From a virus: a stretch of DNA of 38,015 bases. Of the stretch, positions 1 to 8,813 are shown in pieces. A program made the position numbers and the translations under genes. The stretch's first letter is position 1, and each line of letters opens with the position of its first letter. A model generated the notes under the pieces. It saw nothing but the letters and a program-made list of their open reading frames with translations. It was not told where the DNA came from and made no database searches. The stretch is taken from IMG/VR virus record IMGVR_UViG_3300031963_000406, positions 1 to 38,015 of that record; one strand, 5' to 3'.

Positions 1-3000
1 TGGCCTTTTGTTTACTGCGGATTTTGCTTCCAATACCCGGCGCGAACTGGTGCAAAGCGGCCTTGATGCCGATCAGGCGCGGAAGGTCGGCGTCATGGCG
101 GCTCCGCTGCAAGCGGCTGTCGAAAGCCTATCGAACATGGTGAGCCTCGGCAAGTTCCCGGCTGTCCAGTCGGTGCTATCCCGCTTCACGCGTCCTGTCG
201 GCGGCGCGTCGCTGGTCGGTCGCTACGTCCAGAACTCGCTTATCTCCGGCGCTACGGAGTTCACCGAGGAGCAGGTGCAGGACAATGTTGTGGTGCCAGC
301 CATGCAGGAGCTTCTAGGCGCTCTTGAAAAGGACGTCCCGGACGTGGATTGGAGTTTTTACAAGACGCGGGCCGCGAATGCGACGCCTGAACTTGCGGTG
401 ACGCTGCTCCCGATGGCGCTGGTGTTTGGCGGTGTGATGACGGCGGCGGATGCGCGGCTTTCGGATCGCATGACTTCCAATGTCGATGCCCTGACGGCGC
501 TCAACTACTCGCAGGCACAGGCGACGGAAATCGTCCAAGAAAAAACGCCCGAGGCCCGCATTGCAAAGGCGGCCTCTCTGTGGCGTTCCCGCGAGGGCAA
601 CAAGACATCCTTGGAACAAGGCGCGACCAAACTGGCGGAGCGTTTGAAGGCGCTTTCTAGCGATGCTGTGGCCTATCAGGCGGAGCTTGAGCGGCGCGGC
701 GTGCTGCCTCGCGTAATGCACACGGCTGAAAATGACTGGCTGCTGACCTTCAACGACGGCTCAACGGCCCGTTTTGCCACGCATGACGAAGCCAGCACGG
801 CCCGCTGGACGTGGGCAGAAGATCAACTTGGCCGCGTGCATGCTTTGACCCGCGAGGCTTTGACCTCGATGGAACGCAACATGAGCACCAACCGCGAGCT
901 TGGCGTAGAGTTCAAGCCAGATGTTCGCATGGTGGAAGCCGGGCAAACGACGCCGGACATTCAGCGGCGCGTCGAACAGGGCAAGGTGCTTGGCGACATT
1001 GACCCGAACGAGGCCTTTGATACGGCCTCGATGGTGGATCGAGCTACGGCGGAGGCTGACGGCTTTTTGTCCAGTTATCAGATTCTCGGTTCGTCTAGGA
1101 ACGAGTTCAAAGACGGCGTTTTGCGCACGACCATCAAGCTGTGGGAAGGCTCCAACGTCCTGACGCTTGTTGAAGAAAAGCTCGAAGGCGATGCCAAGGC
1201 GATTGTGTCGAGCCGTGGCGGGCGAGGCTGGATGCTGGCGGCGTTGCGGAACTACGAACAGGAAAGCGGCGACAAGCTCTTTCGCGAAGTCCCGGACAAT
1301 CAACTGACGGACGACGATCTTGTCGAGGCATGGTCGCACTTGGGGCAGTCCTACCTAGTCGGGCGCTCGTCGTTTGGCGAGCCGTTGCAACAGAACAACA
1401 TGCGGCGCTTCTCGCGTCTGCTCATGCGTGCCGGTCTGGCCGGTGCGCTCAACTCGGAATCGACTTTCTGGCAAGCCGTCGTGAACCGCGCCCAAAAGCT
1501 CGGCGAACTCAAGGCGGCGGGCAAGCTGAATGAAGACGTGGTTGCCGAACTCGAAAAGCAGCTTGGCATTGATTCGCAGGTGAAGCATGAACAGGGCGCG
1601 ATGCAGGAAGTGCAGCAGGTGCGCGACGAGGTAGCGCAGCAGGTGGACACTTCCGGATATTCGGAGGCGACTCCGGGGCCGAATGGCGAGACGTTCTCGA
1701 TTGCGCCGTCGTTATTAAGTGTAAAGCCGCCAAGGGGCGTGGTGGCAAATACCACGGATGCTTTGCCATCATGGACGTTGCCAAAAATTAGCGGCAGCGT
1801 TTCTAAGGTTCTTAATTCTCCAAAGGTTCGGGCTGAGTTTTATGGCAAACTCGACAAGGCTATCGAGTGGCTACGGGCAGACCCTTTGCAGATTACGACT
1901 GCAAAGGGCTGGGTGACGTTTATGCGCAAGGCTGGCGTTTGGGGAGATATCCCGATGCCTCCATCTGGCCTTGCTGACATCATTGCCAATCCGGCTGCAT
2001 ACGTCGCCAAGCTAAACGGTGGATATCACGGCGCAGCATCATTGAGCGACACGCAGACTTCCGCGAAACAGGGCATGGACGGCACTGTGGAAATGCGAAA
2101 ATTAATCGGTGATGGCAAGGCTCCGGCGCCGTTCGTTGTCGCTTTGCACAATATGTGGGGTATTTTATCCCGCATGCTTTCTCCAATTGATCAAGAGGGC
2201 ATGTGGTTGCGACTGATCGCCCACCGTCCCGTGCTCGACGCGATTCAGTCATCCATCGACGGCACGTTTGCCATGACCGTGGATCAATGGAAACAGGTGG
2301 TGCAGGACGCTCGCGCATCCAGCGCAGTTGAGTCTGGCCCGATTGGCAACGCGGCGACGTCGAACGCTAACGACTTTTACCTCATGCTTTCGCGGCTCAA
2401 TGGCCGCTGGAATGACATGGCCGATGTGTATGCCGCGCCAAACAGCCGTGAAATGGGAAGGCGCTTTTGGAACATTGGGGCGGGCAAGCTCGGCATCAAA
2501 AACAAGGTTCAGCGGTTTATCGGCCTTACGTTTGGGACTCCAGGCGTAATTATGGATCGATGGAAATTTGTCGAGTTTTGGTTGCCAACGGCAATGGAAG
2601 GAATGCAGGCAAATGAGCCTTCAAGCTATTTTAATTACAGCGCAAACACTCCATCTGACCCGGTTGGCGTCTACGGCGTTTATGGCGGCATAGACAGTGA
2701 CAACGAAGCGCTTTCCTTGGCAATGTATGAAGCTTTCGAGGTCGTGCTTGAGGAGTCGATTGCCAAATCTGAGGAACTACAGTTTCACCTTGGAGAGCAC
2801 GCCAACGCGGGCGGCATGCACTGGTTTGGTTGGAATGCCATTAAAAATGAGGCTGTCGGGCACTCATCACTCGACCTGACCAAGGAATTGATTGCGACGT
2901 TTGGTCTTGATATCGACGCTGAAAAGGTTCACACTACCGTCACAAATGGCACTTACTACACAGAAGGCTCCCCTTCCGCAGGAAACACCGTCAAGTTCGT

Positions 3001-6000
3001 TCTTGAGCGCGGCAAAGTCCGAGTCGAACGCACGACCTTGGCCGGCGGATTTCAGTCAGGACAAGCCGGAAGAAACGCTAAAGCAGCGGGAAGAGGAATT
3101 GCGGAAGGCCGAACAGGAACTTCTGGGGCGATAGGCGACACTTTCAGTATTCGCAAGCCTACCAAAAAGCAGTTGGACAAGATTTTGCCCAACGCCAAAT
3201 ACATTGCGCCAGATGAGTTAATGGACGCTGAAATTCGCGGCCCCGTTGTCATTGGCGCTTATCACGGCACAACGCACACAATCGAGCAATTCACCGATGA
3301 GCGGGCCTACCTTGAAAATGACATGGGGGCAGGCGTGTATGCTTCAACTTCCATTGAAGATGTAAATGCCAACTATGCAGGCGAAGGGCCAGACCTAACG
3401 CAGCGCATCGAACTGACAAAAGAGCAGTTGGTGAACGACGGCATGGATGAAGACGAGGCGGAACGCGAGGCGCGAAGCATGCTGAAAGGTCATGGCGGCG
3501 CGGTAATTCCTTTGTTGATTCCCATGCGAAATCCGGTGGTTTTATGGAAAGGGCGCGTTGGCGATTCTACCAACAGAGGCACATTCATTGAATTTAGAGG
3601 CGACGTTGAGCAGTATCGCGATGAGGCAGAGGAACTTGTCATGGATCGCGAAGGAATTACACGCGACGAATTGCCGGACTATCAGGACCAAGTGCAAGAC
3701 GCCATGTATGAAATCGAAGCTGAAAAAGACTTTGATGGAGTATTGGCAAAGATTGCTCGCGTGGTCGATTCGTTTGATGACACCGATTCCGGCGCTTTTG
3801 TTTCATCGCTTGATCAAGATGGCATGTATGCAGCCGATTTGGAGCAAGAGCTTCGTAACAACGAAGGGACTGTTTATGCAACTTCTGGCGACAATGGACA
3901 ACTAGCAGTTGGCGAGCTTATCCGTCGTGTCTTCATGGACGCTTTGGGATTTGATGGCATCATTGATAAAAACGTGAACACTAAGTTTGGTTCACGCAGC
4001 AGAGGCAAGGCAATGGCCGGAATGGATGACAACACGGCGCATGTTATTGTTGCGACAGACACGGAATTGCGCCCGCGTTCGGCATTTAATACGGATACAA
4101 CTTTCAGCCTGCGCGTGACTCCGGCGCAAGACGCCGAATACCTCGCAGCGGTTGAGGCTGGCGACAGCGGCAGCGACAACCTCAATCAACTACTGCGTGA
4201 TGCTTCGCCAGATGAGCGTCAAGCGGTGGTCGATTCGTGGATCAAGCGCAATCCAAAGGCGGCTGCTAGGATGCAGCGGATGGTAAATGATGCGGCGAAG
4301 AAGGCGGGGTATAGTGTGGGAACTTTTATCCACAGAACAGATTCGGATTTTAATTCATTCCTGAAAAGCAAGGGATGGACATGGTTTAATACCGATGAGT
4401 CATTGGATGAAGATTTCCAATTCACTTACGGTGATAGAAGAATAGACGCATATCTTGATTTATCCAGAAAATATACTTTTGATGAAGACTTCCAACCTTG
4501 GGAAAGTGCCTATCAAAGAAATGCTGAGTTAGCTTCCTTGGAGAATAAGGGGATAACATCTATTCAGATGCCTTCGGGGGATGTTGCGGTAGCGAATCCA
4601 AGCCAAATCAAATCCGCCGACCCCGTAACCTACGACGACGCGGGCAACGTGATCCCGCTTTCTAAGCGGTTCAACCCTGCGGATGATCGCATTACATACA
4701 GCCTTCGCCCCGGCGACTTCGCCTCACGCGTGGAAGCGATGTTCTCGCCCTTTCAGCGTTCGCCGGAAGCTCGCTTAGTCATGGCTCGCGTCGCGAAGGA
4801 TCGCGCGTTGCGAGTCATGCCGCAACTGCTTGAGCTTCAAGCGCAGTTTGATAACAACGAAAAACAGCGGCAAGATTTGGAAACTAAGTTTGCAGAAGAA
4901 TCTGCACAGCTTCGAGCCGATTTAGAAGCAAATGAAAAACAAATTCGTCAGGACCGCGATTTTGAAATAAAAGGCGTTGCACAAGACAAAGGCAGCGAAT
5001 TGGATCGAGAACGCATTCGACGTGATGCCGATAACAAACTCGCCAGCTTGCGGTTGGAATATGAGCGCAACATTAGAGAACTGGAAAAACGCAAAGAATC
5101 TGAAACGGCTAAACTGTCACGCAAAGACACTTCGGCTCAACGCGAAAAAACTCGCCAACTGCTGCGCGTGCTAGATGGCATTCTTGCAGCCTCACCTCCC
5201 GAGGTCCGCGCCCGCGTGGGCGGTTTCGTCAAAATGGCCGGCATCGCCACCGATGAGGCAGCGCTGCGGTATCTCGAAGATCGCGTTGCCAAGCTCGACA
5301 AGGAGCTTGAAAAGTGGCTCAAGAAGGACGCCGCGGGTAGCATCAACCGGCTGTTCAAGAAAGCCGCTGCCGACTACACGGCGGGCAAGAAGGCCAAAGG
5401 CAAGCTCGGCCCGGATGAGCATTACCTCTTCCAGCGTGCGGAAGCGGCAACCACGATGGATGCGGCGGCGCTGCGTGGTGAACTGGCAAAGCTTGATGCC
5501 TTGTCGGTTGACGACTCGCTTTCCGACGATCAACGCGTTCTTGCGGTGCTGGAACGCGGCATTGTCGAGCTTGTGGGCGACATGAAGAACGCGGATTCCG
5601 GGCGGCTCTTTACGGCTTTTGATGAACTGACGCGGCTCTACTCTCAAGGCGTGGTCGCATGGAAGGCCAAGCAGACGGCACGACGCGAGGCGCGGCAGGC
5701 TGTGCGTGATGCCCTCAAGGCGGACGCGGGCAAATCCGGCGTGCTCAAAGAGCGGCAGGCCATGGAAAAAGCCATGACGACGCTTTTCGGCAAAGCCAAG
5801 TCCGCCTGGCTGTCGGTGTCGTCGTTCTCCGAGGTGTTGCGCTACGCTTTCGGCTCCAAGTCGCAGCAGGCTACGGAATTGATCGACGGCGAGCGCGAAG
5901 CCTCGAATGATTACGAGGACGAGCAGCAGGCCATTGCTGACGAACTCGAAACCCTTTTTACCTCGATGGCTGGCGGTAAAGTGCTCGACGGCGAACGGCT

Positions 6001-7660
6001 GCGCTTTGACATGGCGCAACGGACCATCAAGGCTGGAGACGTAGAGCTTTCGCAATTTGAGGCCATCACAGCACTTCTAATGTGGCGGCAAGAGGATGGT
6101 CGCAGGCACATGGAAGGCACGTTTGACGAGAACGGGCAACGCACTTCTGGCTGGTCCTACGATCAGGCATGGATTGACGAGGTAGAGAAGCAACTCACGC
6201 CGGAAGGGCGTAGCTTCATGGCATGGTTGGCAGCCAAATACGGCAGCGAACACGGCGAACTCAACGCGCTCTATCGCGAACGGCACGGCGTGAACCTGCC
6301 TGCGCACGACAACTATGCGCCCCTAACCGTAAAACCGATGCAGGCAAAGGCGGGCGAAATCGTCGATCCTGTATCCGGCGCGGCGGTGTCTGGCTCGATT
6401 CTGACGCCGGGCAGTCTCCGCACGCGGTCCCGCATGGCTATTGCTGAACCTGAGTTCCGCGACGCTCTACAAACCTTCGTCGCTCACAAGAAGCAAATGG
6501 GCTACTGGAAGGCTTACTACGACCTTGCGACGGACGTTCAGGCAGTGCTCGGCAACCGCGAGCTTATGAACTCCGTGGAGGCGGCGGCAGGTAAGGAGGC
6601 CGTCGTGACGCTGCGGAAGTGGATGGACGTTCTAGCACAGGGCGGCGTGCGCGATGCAGCGGCGGGCCTTGCCATGAATGGCATGTTCCAGCGCATGATG
6701 AACCGGGCCGCTACTGTGGGCCTCTTGGGGCGCGTCTCGACGCTCTTGGTGCAATCTACGCAGCTTGCGGCGGCCTCGGTGCAAATGCCCGTTGGCGCGT
6801 ATCTGCGGCGCTTTGGGAAGCTCTTGGCCGGTCAACTCGACTGGAAGGGCGCGATTCAATCCGACTTCATCCAGCGCCGTATCCAGTCCGCGCCGCCGAT
6901 TGTGCGGCAAGCGATGGAAAACCTCGGCACGGCTACGCGTCCAAACCTCATTAAGCAAGCCGTTCGCAAGTTGGGCAATTTGCTTACTGGCGCAGACGGT
7001 CTTTTTACGGGTGGCACTTATGCGATTCTCCTTGATTACCACCGCGAGACGGGGCGCAAACTTGGCCTGACCGGCACGGATCTCGAAGAGCACGCCCACA
7101 GGGAGGCAGAACGCGCAACCGAAGAGGTTGCACAACCAACACGCACGGCGACACGAAGCCTTGCGGAAATTACGGCGACGAATCCGCTCGCGAAGGTCTC
7201 GTTTGCCTACGCATCCGAAGCTCGGCAAAAGATCGCGCTTCTTGGATGGGCAGCGGTCAACTTCAAAGCTGACCCGGTGCGTTTTGGCAAGGCGGCGTTC
7301 CTCGTCTTTGGCGTCGGCGGCGTGATGTCGCAGGTGCTCAAAAACATCTGGAAGGAGGCCAAGGGGGACGACGACGAAGAGAAGTGGTCGCCTGAAAGGC
7401 TGGTGCGCGGATCGGTGGCAAACGCGCTTCACGGCATTCCGATGATGTCGGAAATCATGGGTGAACCTGGCATGTTCTCAAGCACCGCATGGGCGCAAGC
7501 ATCGCTCGATGACTTGCTAAAAGGCGAGGCCGACTTGCGCGACATCAACACGCTCTTGGGAACGCTCGGCCTGTTTAACGACACGGCGGCAGGCGTCGCG
7601 GCCATGTCCAATGCAGGCTACGATTTTGCCAAGATCATTGAGGCTGCTTTTTCTGAGTGA
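1..7660 (+). CDS. Giant polyvalent internal-virion protein, 3' part (continues from 36868-38015)
   Basis: This is the distal part of a gene that enters from the left edge. The first complete codon is at 2, and the frame is continuous with 36868-38015 if the ends are joined (2,935 residues; numbering here is for the joined protein). Order of parts: helical N-terminal region; a central region of unknown fold (about 945-1430); an ADP-ribosyltransferase-like module (about 1460-1745) with YHGTTH (His near 1471), GAGVYAST and FDGIIDK; a second ART-like module (about 1825-1945) with FIHRTDSDF, WFNTDE and SQIKSADPVTYDDAGN; a charged coiled coil (about 1990-2105); and a long helical C-terminal region with a hydrophobic stretch near 2813-2833. 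This resembles the polyvalent proteins described by Iyer and colleagues in phages and conjugative elements. It lies where T7 encodes gp16, so I infer an internal core protein ejected with the DNA. I saw no lysozyme or transglycosylase motif. The catalytic Glu expected in active ARTs is not evident, so activity is unproven. GC falls to about 37% in the second ART module. Confidence 0.85.
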   Translation, partial: GLLFTADFASNTRRELVQSGLDADQARKVGVMAAPLQAAVESLSNMVSLGKFPAVQSVLSRFTRPVGGASLVGRYVQNSLISGATEFTEEQVQDNVVVPAMQELLGALEKDVPDVDWSFYKTRAANATPELAVTLLPMALVFGGVMTAADARLSDRMTSNVDALTALNYSQAQATEIVQEKTPEARIAKAASLWRSREGNKTSLEQGATKLAERLKALSSDAVAYQAELERRGVLPRVMHTAENDWLLTFNDGSTARFATHDEASTARWTWAEDQLGRVHALTREALTSMERNMSTNRELGVEFKPDVRMVEAGQTTPDIQRRVEQGKVLGDIDPNEAFDTASMVDRATAEADGFLSSYQILGSSRNEFKDGVLRTTIKLWEGSNVLTLVEEKLEGDAKAIVSSRGGRGWMLAALRNYEQESGDKLFREVPDNQLTDDDLVEAWSHLGQSYLVGRSSFGEPLQQNNMRRFSRLLMRAGLAGALNSESTFWQAVVNRAQKLGELKAAGKLNEDVVAELEKQLGIDSQVKHEQGAMQEVQQVRDEVAQQVDTSGYSEATPGPNGETFSIAPSLLSVKPPRGVVANTTDALPSWTLPKISGSVSKVLNSPKVRAEFYGKLDKAIEWLRADPLQITTAKGWVTFMRKAGVWGDIPMPPSGLADIIANPAAYVAKLNGGYHGAASLSDTQTSAKQGMDGTVEMRKLIGDGKAPAPFVVALHNMWGILSRMLSPIDQEGMWLRLIAHRPVLDAIQSSIDGTFAMTVDQWKQVVQDARASSAVESGPIGNAATSNANDFYLMLSRLNGRWNDMADVYAAPNSREMGRRFWNIGAGKLGIKNKVQRFIGLTFGTPGVIMDRWKFVEFWLPTAMEGMQANEPSSYFNYSANTPSDPVGVYGVYGGIDSDNEALSLAMYEAFEVVLEESIAKSEELQFHLGEHANAGGMHWFGWNAIKNEAVGHSSLDLTKELIATFGLDIDAEKVHTTVTNGTYYTEGSPSAGNTVKFVLERGKVRVERTTLAGGFQSGQAGRNAKAAGRGIAEGRTGTSGAIGDTFSIRKPTKKQLDKILPNAKYIAPDELMDAEIRGPVVIGAYHGTTHTIEQFTDERAYLENDMGAGVYASTSIEDVNANYAGEGPDLTQRIELTKEQLVNDGMDEDEAEREARSMLKGHGGAVIPLLIPMRNPVVLWKGRVGDSTNRGTFIEFRGDVEQYRDEAEELVMDREGITRDELPDYQDQVQDAMYEIEAEKDFDGVLAKIARVVDSFDDTDSGAFVSSLDQDGMYAADLEQELRNNEGTVYATSGDNGQLAVGELIRRVFMDALGFDGIIDKNVNTKFGSRSRGKAMAGMDDNTAHVIVATDTELRPRSAFNTDTTFSLRVTPAQDAEYLAAVEAGDSGSDNLNQLLRDASPDERQAVVDSWIKRNPKAAARMQRMVNDAAKKAGYSVGTFIHRTDSDFNSFLKSKGWTWFNTDESLDEDFQFTYGDRRIDAYLDLSRKYTFDEDFQPWESAYQRNAELASLENKGITSIQMPSGDVAVANPSQIKSADPVTYDDAGNVIPLSKRFNPADDRITYSLRPGDFASRVEAMFSPFQRSPEARLVMARVAKDRALRVMPQLLELQAQFDNNEKQRQDLETKFAEESAQLRADLEANEKQIRQDRDFEIKGVAQDKGSELDRERIRRDADNKLASLRLEYERNIRELEKRKESETAKLSRKDTSAQREKTRQLLRVLDGILAASPPEVRARVGGFVKMAGIATDEAALRYLEDRVAKLDKELEKWLKKDAAGSINRLFKKAAADYTAGKKAKGKLGPDEHYLFQRAEAATTMDAAALRGELAKLDALSVDDSLSDDQRVLAVLERGIVELVGDMKNADSGRLFTAFDELTRLYSQGVVAWKAKQTARREARQAVRDALKADAGKSGVLKERQAMEKAMTTLFGKAKSAWLSVSSFSEVLRYAFGSKSQQATELIDGEREASNDYEDEQQAIADELETLFTSMAGGKVLDGERLRFDMAQRTIKAGDVELSQFEAITALLMWRQEDGRRHMEGTFDENGQRTSGWSYDQAWIDEVEKQLTPEGRSFMAWLAAKYGSEHGELNALYRERHGVNLPAHDNYAPLTVKPMQAKAGEIVDPVSGAAVSGSILTPGSLRTRSRMAIAEPEFRDALQTFVAHKKQMGYWKAYYDLATDVQAVLGNRELMNSVEAAAGKEAVVTLRKWMDVLAQGGVRDAAAGLAMNGMFQRMMNRAATVGLLGRVSTLLVQSTQLAAASVQMPVGAYLRRFGKLLAGQLDWKGAIQSDFIQRRIQSAPPIVRQAMENLGTATRPNLIKQAVRKLGNLLTGADGLFTGGTYAILLDYHRETGRKLGLTGTDLEEHAHREAERATEEVAQPTRTATRSLAEITATNPLAKVSFAYASEARQKIALLGWAAVNFKADPVRFGKAAFLVFGVGGVMSQVLKNIWKEAKGDDDEEKWSPERLVRGSVANALHGIPMMSEIMGEPGMFSSTAWAQASLDDLLKGEADLRDINTLLGTLGLFNDTAAGVAAMSNAGYDFAKIIEAAFSE
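1690..4710 (+). repeat. Recurrent (T)FS(I/L) boundary motif in the giant protein
   Basis: Four short related peptides mark the edges of the central modules: GETFSIAPS near 1690, GDTFSIRKP near 3137, DTTFSLRVT near 4096 and RITYSLRPG near 4691. Each lies between regions of different composition or fold. Similar short strings recur at module ends in other polyvalent phage proteins. They may be linker or recombination seams, or processing sites. Only the repetition itself is seen here. Confidence 0.5.
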
Positions 7661-7774
7661 TCCAGTAAATGAGCGCGGCCGGCATCATGCCAAGGCACAC
7701 GGACCTACCAAAAAAGGTGCGGTGAAATTCAGCCCTTGACTTTTGGCGCTGTATTCCCCGATCTGCGCTTCAGG

Positions 7775-8056
7775 ATGACTCTCGAAGCTGCTCTCATCAC
7801 TGCCATCTCCGCCGTCGTCGGCGCACTGTGCTATTTTTTCAAGCTCCTATGGGACAGGTCATTGCAATGCGAACAATGGCGCAAGGAGAAGGAACCTCTT
7901 TTGCAGGAGATGGCGGAAAAACTCGGACTCCTGACGGGCGTTGCCCGACTCGTTCAGGATTGCAAGACTTCGGGCTGCATGTTTGCCGGAAAGATCGTGG
8001 AAACGTTCAGCCTGCAGAAATTAAAACACGACCTCCCAAACCAGAATAAACTATGA
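7775..8056 (+). CDS. Small membrane protein, possible holin or spanin component
   Basis: This encodes 93 residues. A hydrophobic segment at about residues 5-22 (ALITAISAVVGALCYFF) is followed by a charged helical soluble part containing three cysteines. I chose ATG 7775 over TTG 7736 because it opens directly at the membrane segment. No clear Shine-Dalgarno is seen for either start. The stop overlaps the next start as ATGA at 8053, implying translational coupling. Together with the next gene and the nearby endolysin, this suggests a lysis cassette. One N-terminal anchor plus a soluble tail would suit an inner-membrane spanin or a small accessory holin. No family is recognised, so the role is inferred from position and topology. 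Confidence 0.7.
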   Translation: MTLEAALITAISAVVGALCYFFKLLWDRSLQCEQWRKEKEPLLQEMAEKLGLLTGVARLVQDCKTSGCMFAGKIVETFSLQKLKHDLPNQNKL

Positions 8057-8535
8057 AAGAGTTTCTTCTACCGCTCATCTCATCTCGCAACGGTTGGATT
8101 TTTCGCCAATTGCTCAAAGGTATTTCCATCGCGTCGGCATCGCTGACTACGTGGCTTATGTCGCAAGGCGTCGATGGTAACACAACCGGCGCAATTGTAG
8201 TTGGTGTAGCTGCTGCTTTGTCGTGGGGTGTTGAGTTTGGCCTTTCAAAGCTGGCCCGCCACATTGCCACGCCCTGCTTGGCGTTTTGCTGCCTGCTGCT
8301 GGTGTCGTGCTCAAACGGGCAGTTCCTTGGCATGGACGGCAAAGCTTGGGGCCAGATTGCGCTTGAAACCGGCGTGACGGTAGGGAAACAAATCCCTTCC
8401 GCTGCCTCGCAAGCTTACGCAAATCAACGCGCCAAGATTAACGCCAAGCAACCGGTCAATGTCCAGCCTGTCGGGGGAAACTTGCCTGCCGATCAAAACA
8501 ACTGGCTCAACTCTTTTTTGAACATCTTCAACTAA
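8053..8535 (+). CDS. Holin-like membrane protein with an internal lipobox
   Basis: This encodes 160 residues with three hydrophobic segments (about 20-36, 45-62 and 71-85). The third ends in LLLVSC (Cys86), which matches a lipoprotein signal peptidase II lipobox. The remaining C-terminal part (87-160) is polar and rich in Ala, Asn and Gln. The first two segments look like a small holin, while the third plus the tail looks like a lipoprotein, so this may be a fused holin/outer-membrane lipoprotein or simply a three-pass holin. I found no in-frame ATG or GTG just before residue 71 that would allow separate expression. The start overlaps the previous stop (ATGA). The role in lysis is inferred from topology and from the downstream endolysin. 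Confidence 0.7.
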   Translation: MKEFLLPLISSRNGWIFRQLLKGISIASASLTTWLMSQGVDGNTTGAIVVGVAAALSWGVEFGLSKLARHIATPCLAFCCLLLVSCSNGQFLGMDGKAWGQIALETGVTVGKQIPSAASQAYANQRAKINAKQPVNVQPVGGNLPADQNNWLNSFLNIFN

Positions 8536-8539
8536 CACT

Positions 8540-8806
8540 ATGCCCATGAATCGAGAACACGCCTCCAAGGGCTACAAAGTCCTGACTACCACGGACGCCA
8601 CGACCTTTGCCTTCTACGGCTTCACGGTCATTTCCGAAGCCACTATTTCCAGCATCACGGCCCCGACAGTGGTCGGCGCTGAGAACACCGCTTACGACGG
8701 CGACGAAGACGGGCTTGCTGGTGATGCCCTTCCCGTTGGCTACTATCCCGTGCGCGGTTCTGCAATCACCCTGACGAGCGGCAAAGTGATTCTCTGGAAA
8801 GAATAA
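8540..8806 (+). CDS. Small probable virion protein upstream of tail fibre
   Basis: This encodes 88 residues with no membrane segment. The sequence is rich in Thr, Ala and Gly and looks all-beta, ending in ITLTSGKVILWKE. Short proteins of this style, with a final strand pattern of SxTLTSGxVIxY/W, are common beside phage fibre or capsid genes, but I cannot name a family. The ATG at 8540 is followed by a second in-frame ATG at 8546, and either could be used. It lies 4 nt after the lysis-like gene and 7 nt before the glycine-rich adhesin, so all are probably co-transcribed. A tail-associated or decoration role is inference only. Confidence 0.65.
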   Translation: MPMNREHASKGYKVLTTTDATTFAFYGFTVISEATISSITAPTVVGAENTAYDGDEDGLAGDALPVGYYPVRGSAITLTSGKVILWKE

Positions 8807-8813
8807 CCGCGTT

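Noticed and set aside
1710-3130. Possible HhH-type DNA glycosylase-like domain in the giant protein (KVQRFIGLTFGTPGVIMDRW region)
   Set aside because: The pattern only loosely recalls such phage domains (DUF7178-type). Without a profile search I cannot support it.
5192-6055. 287-residue minus-strand open frame inside the giant gene
   Set aside because: It is a shadow of the long continuous + frame, with no leader and no recognised domain.
7669-7725. 18-codon frame (MSAAGIMPRHTDLPKKVR) after the giant gene
   Set aside because: It is too short, has no coupling to either neighbour, and shows no conserved feature.
7736-7774. TTG start for the 7775 gene and a TTGACT promoter at the same place
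   Set aside because: The extra 13 residues add nothing recognisable, and no -10 lies at proper spacing after TTGACT.
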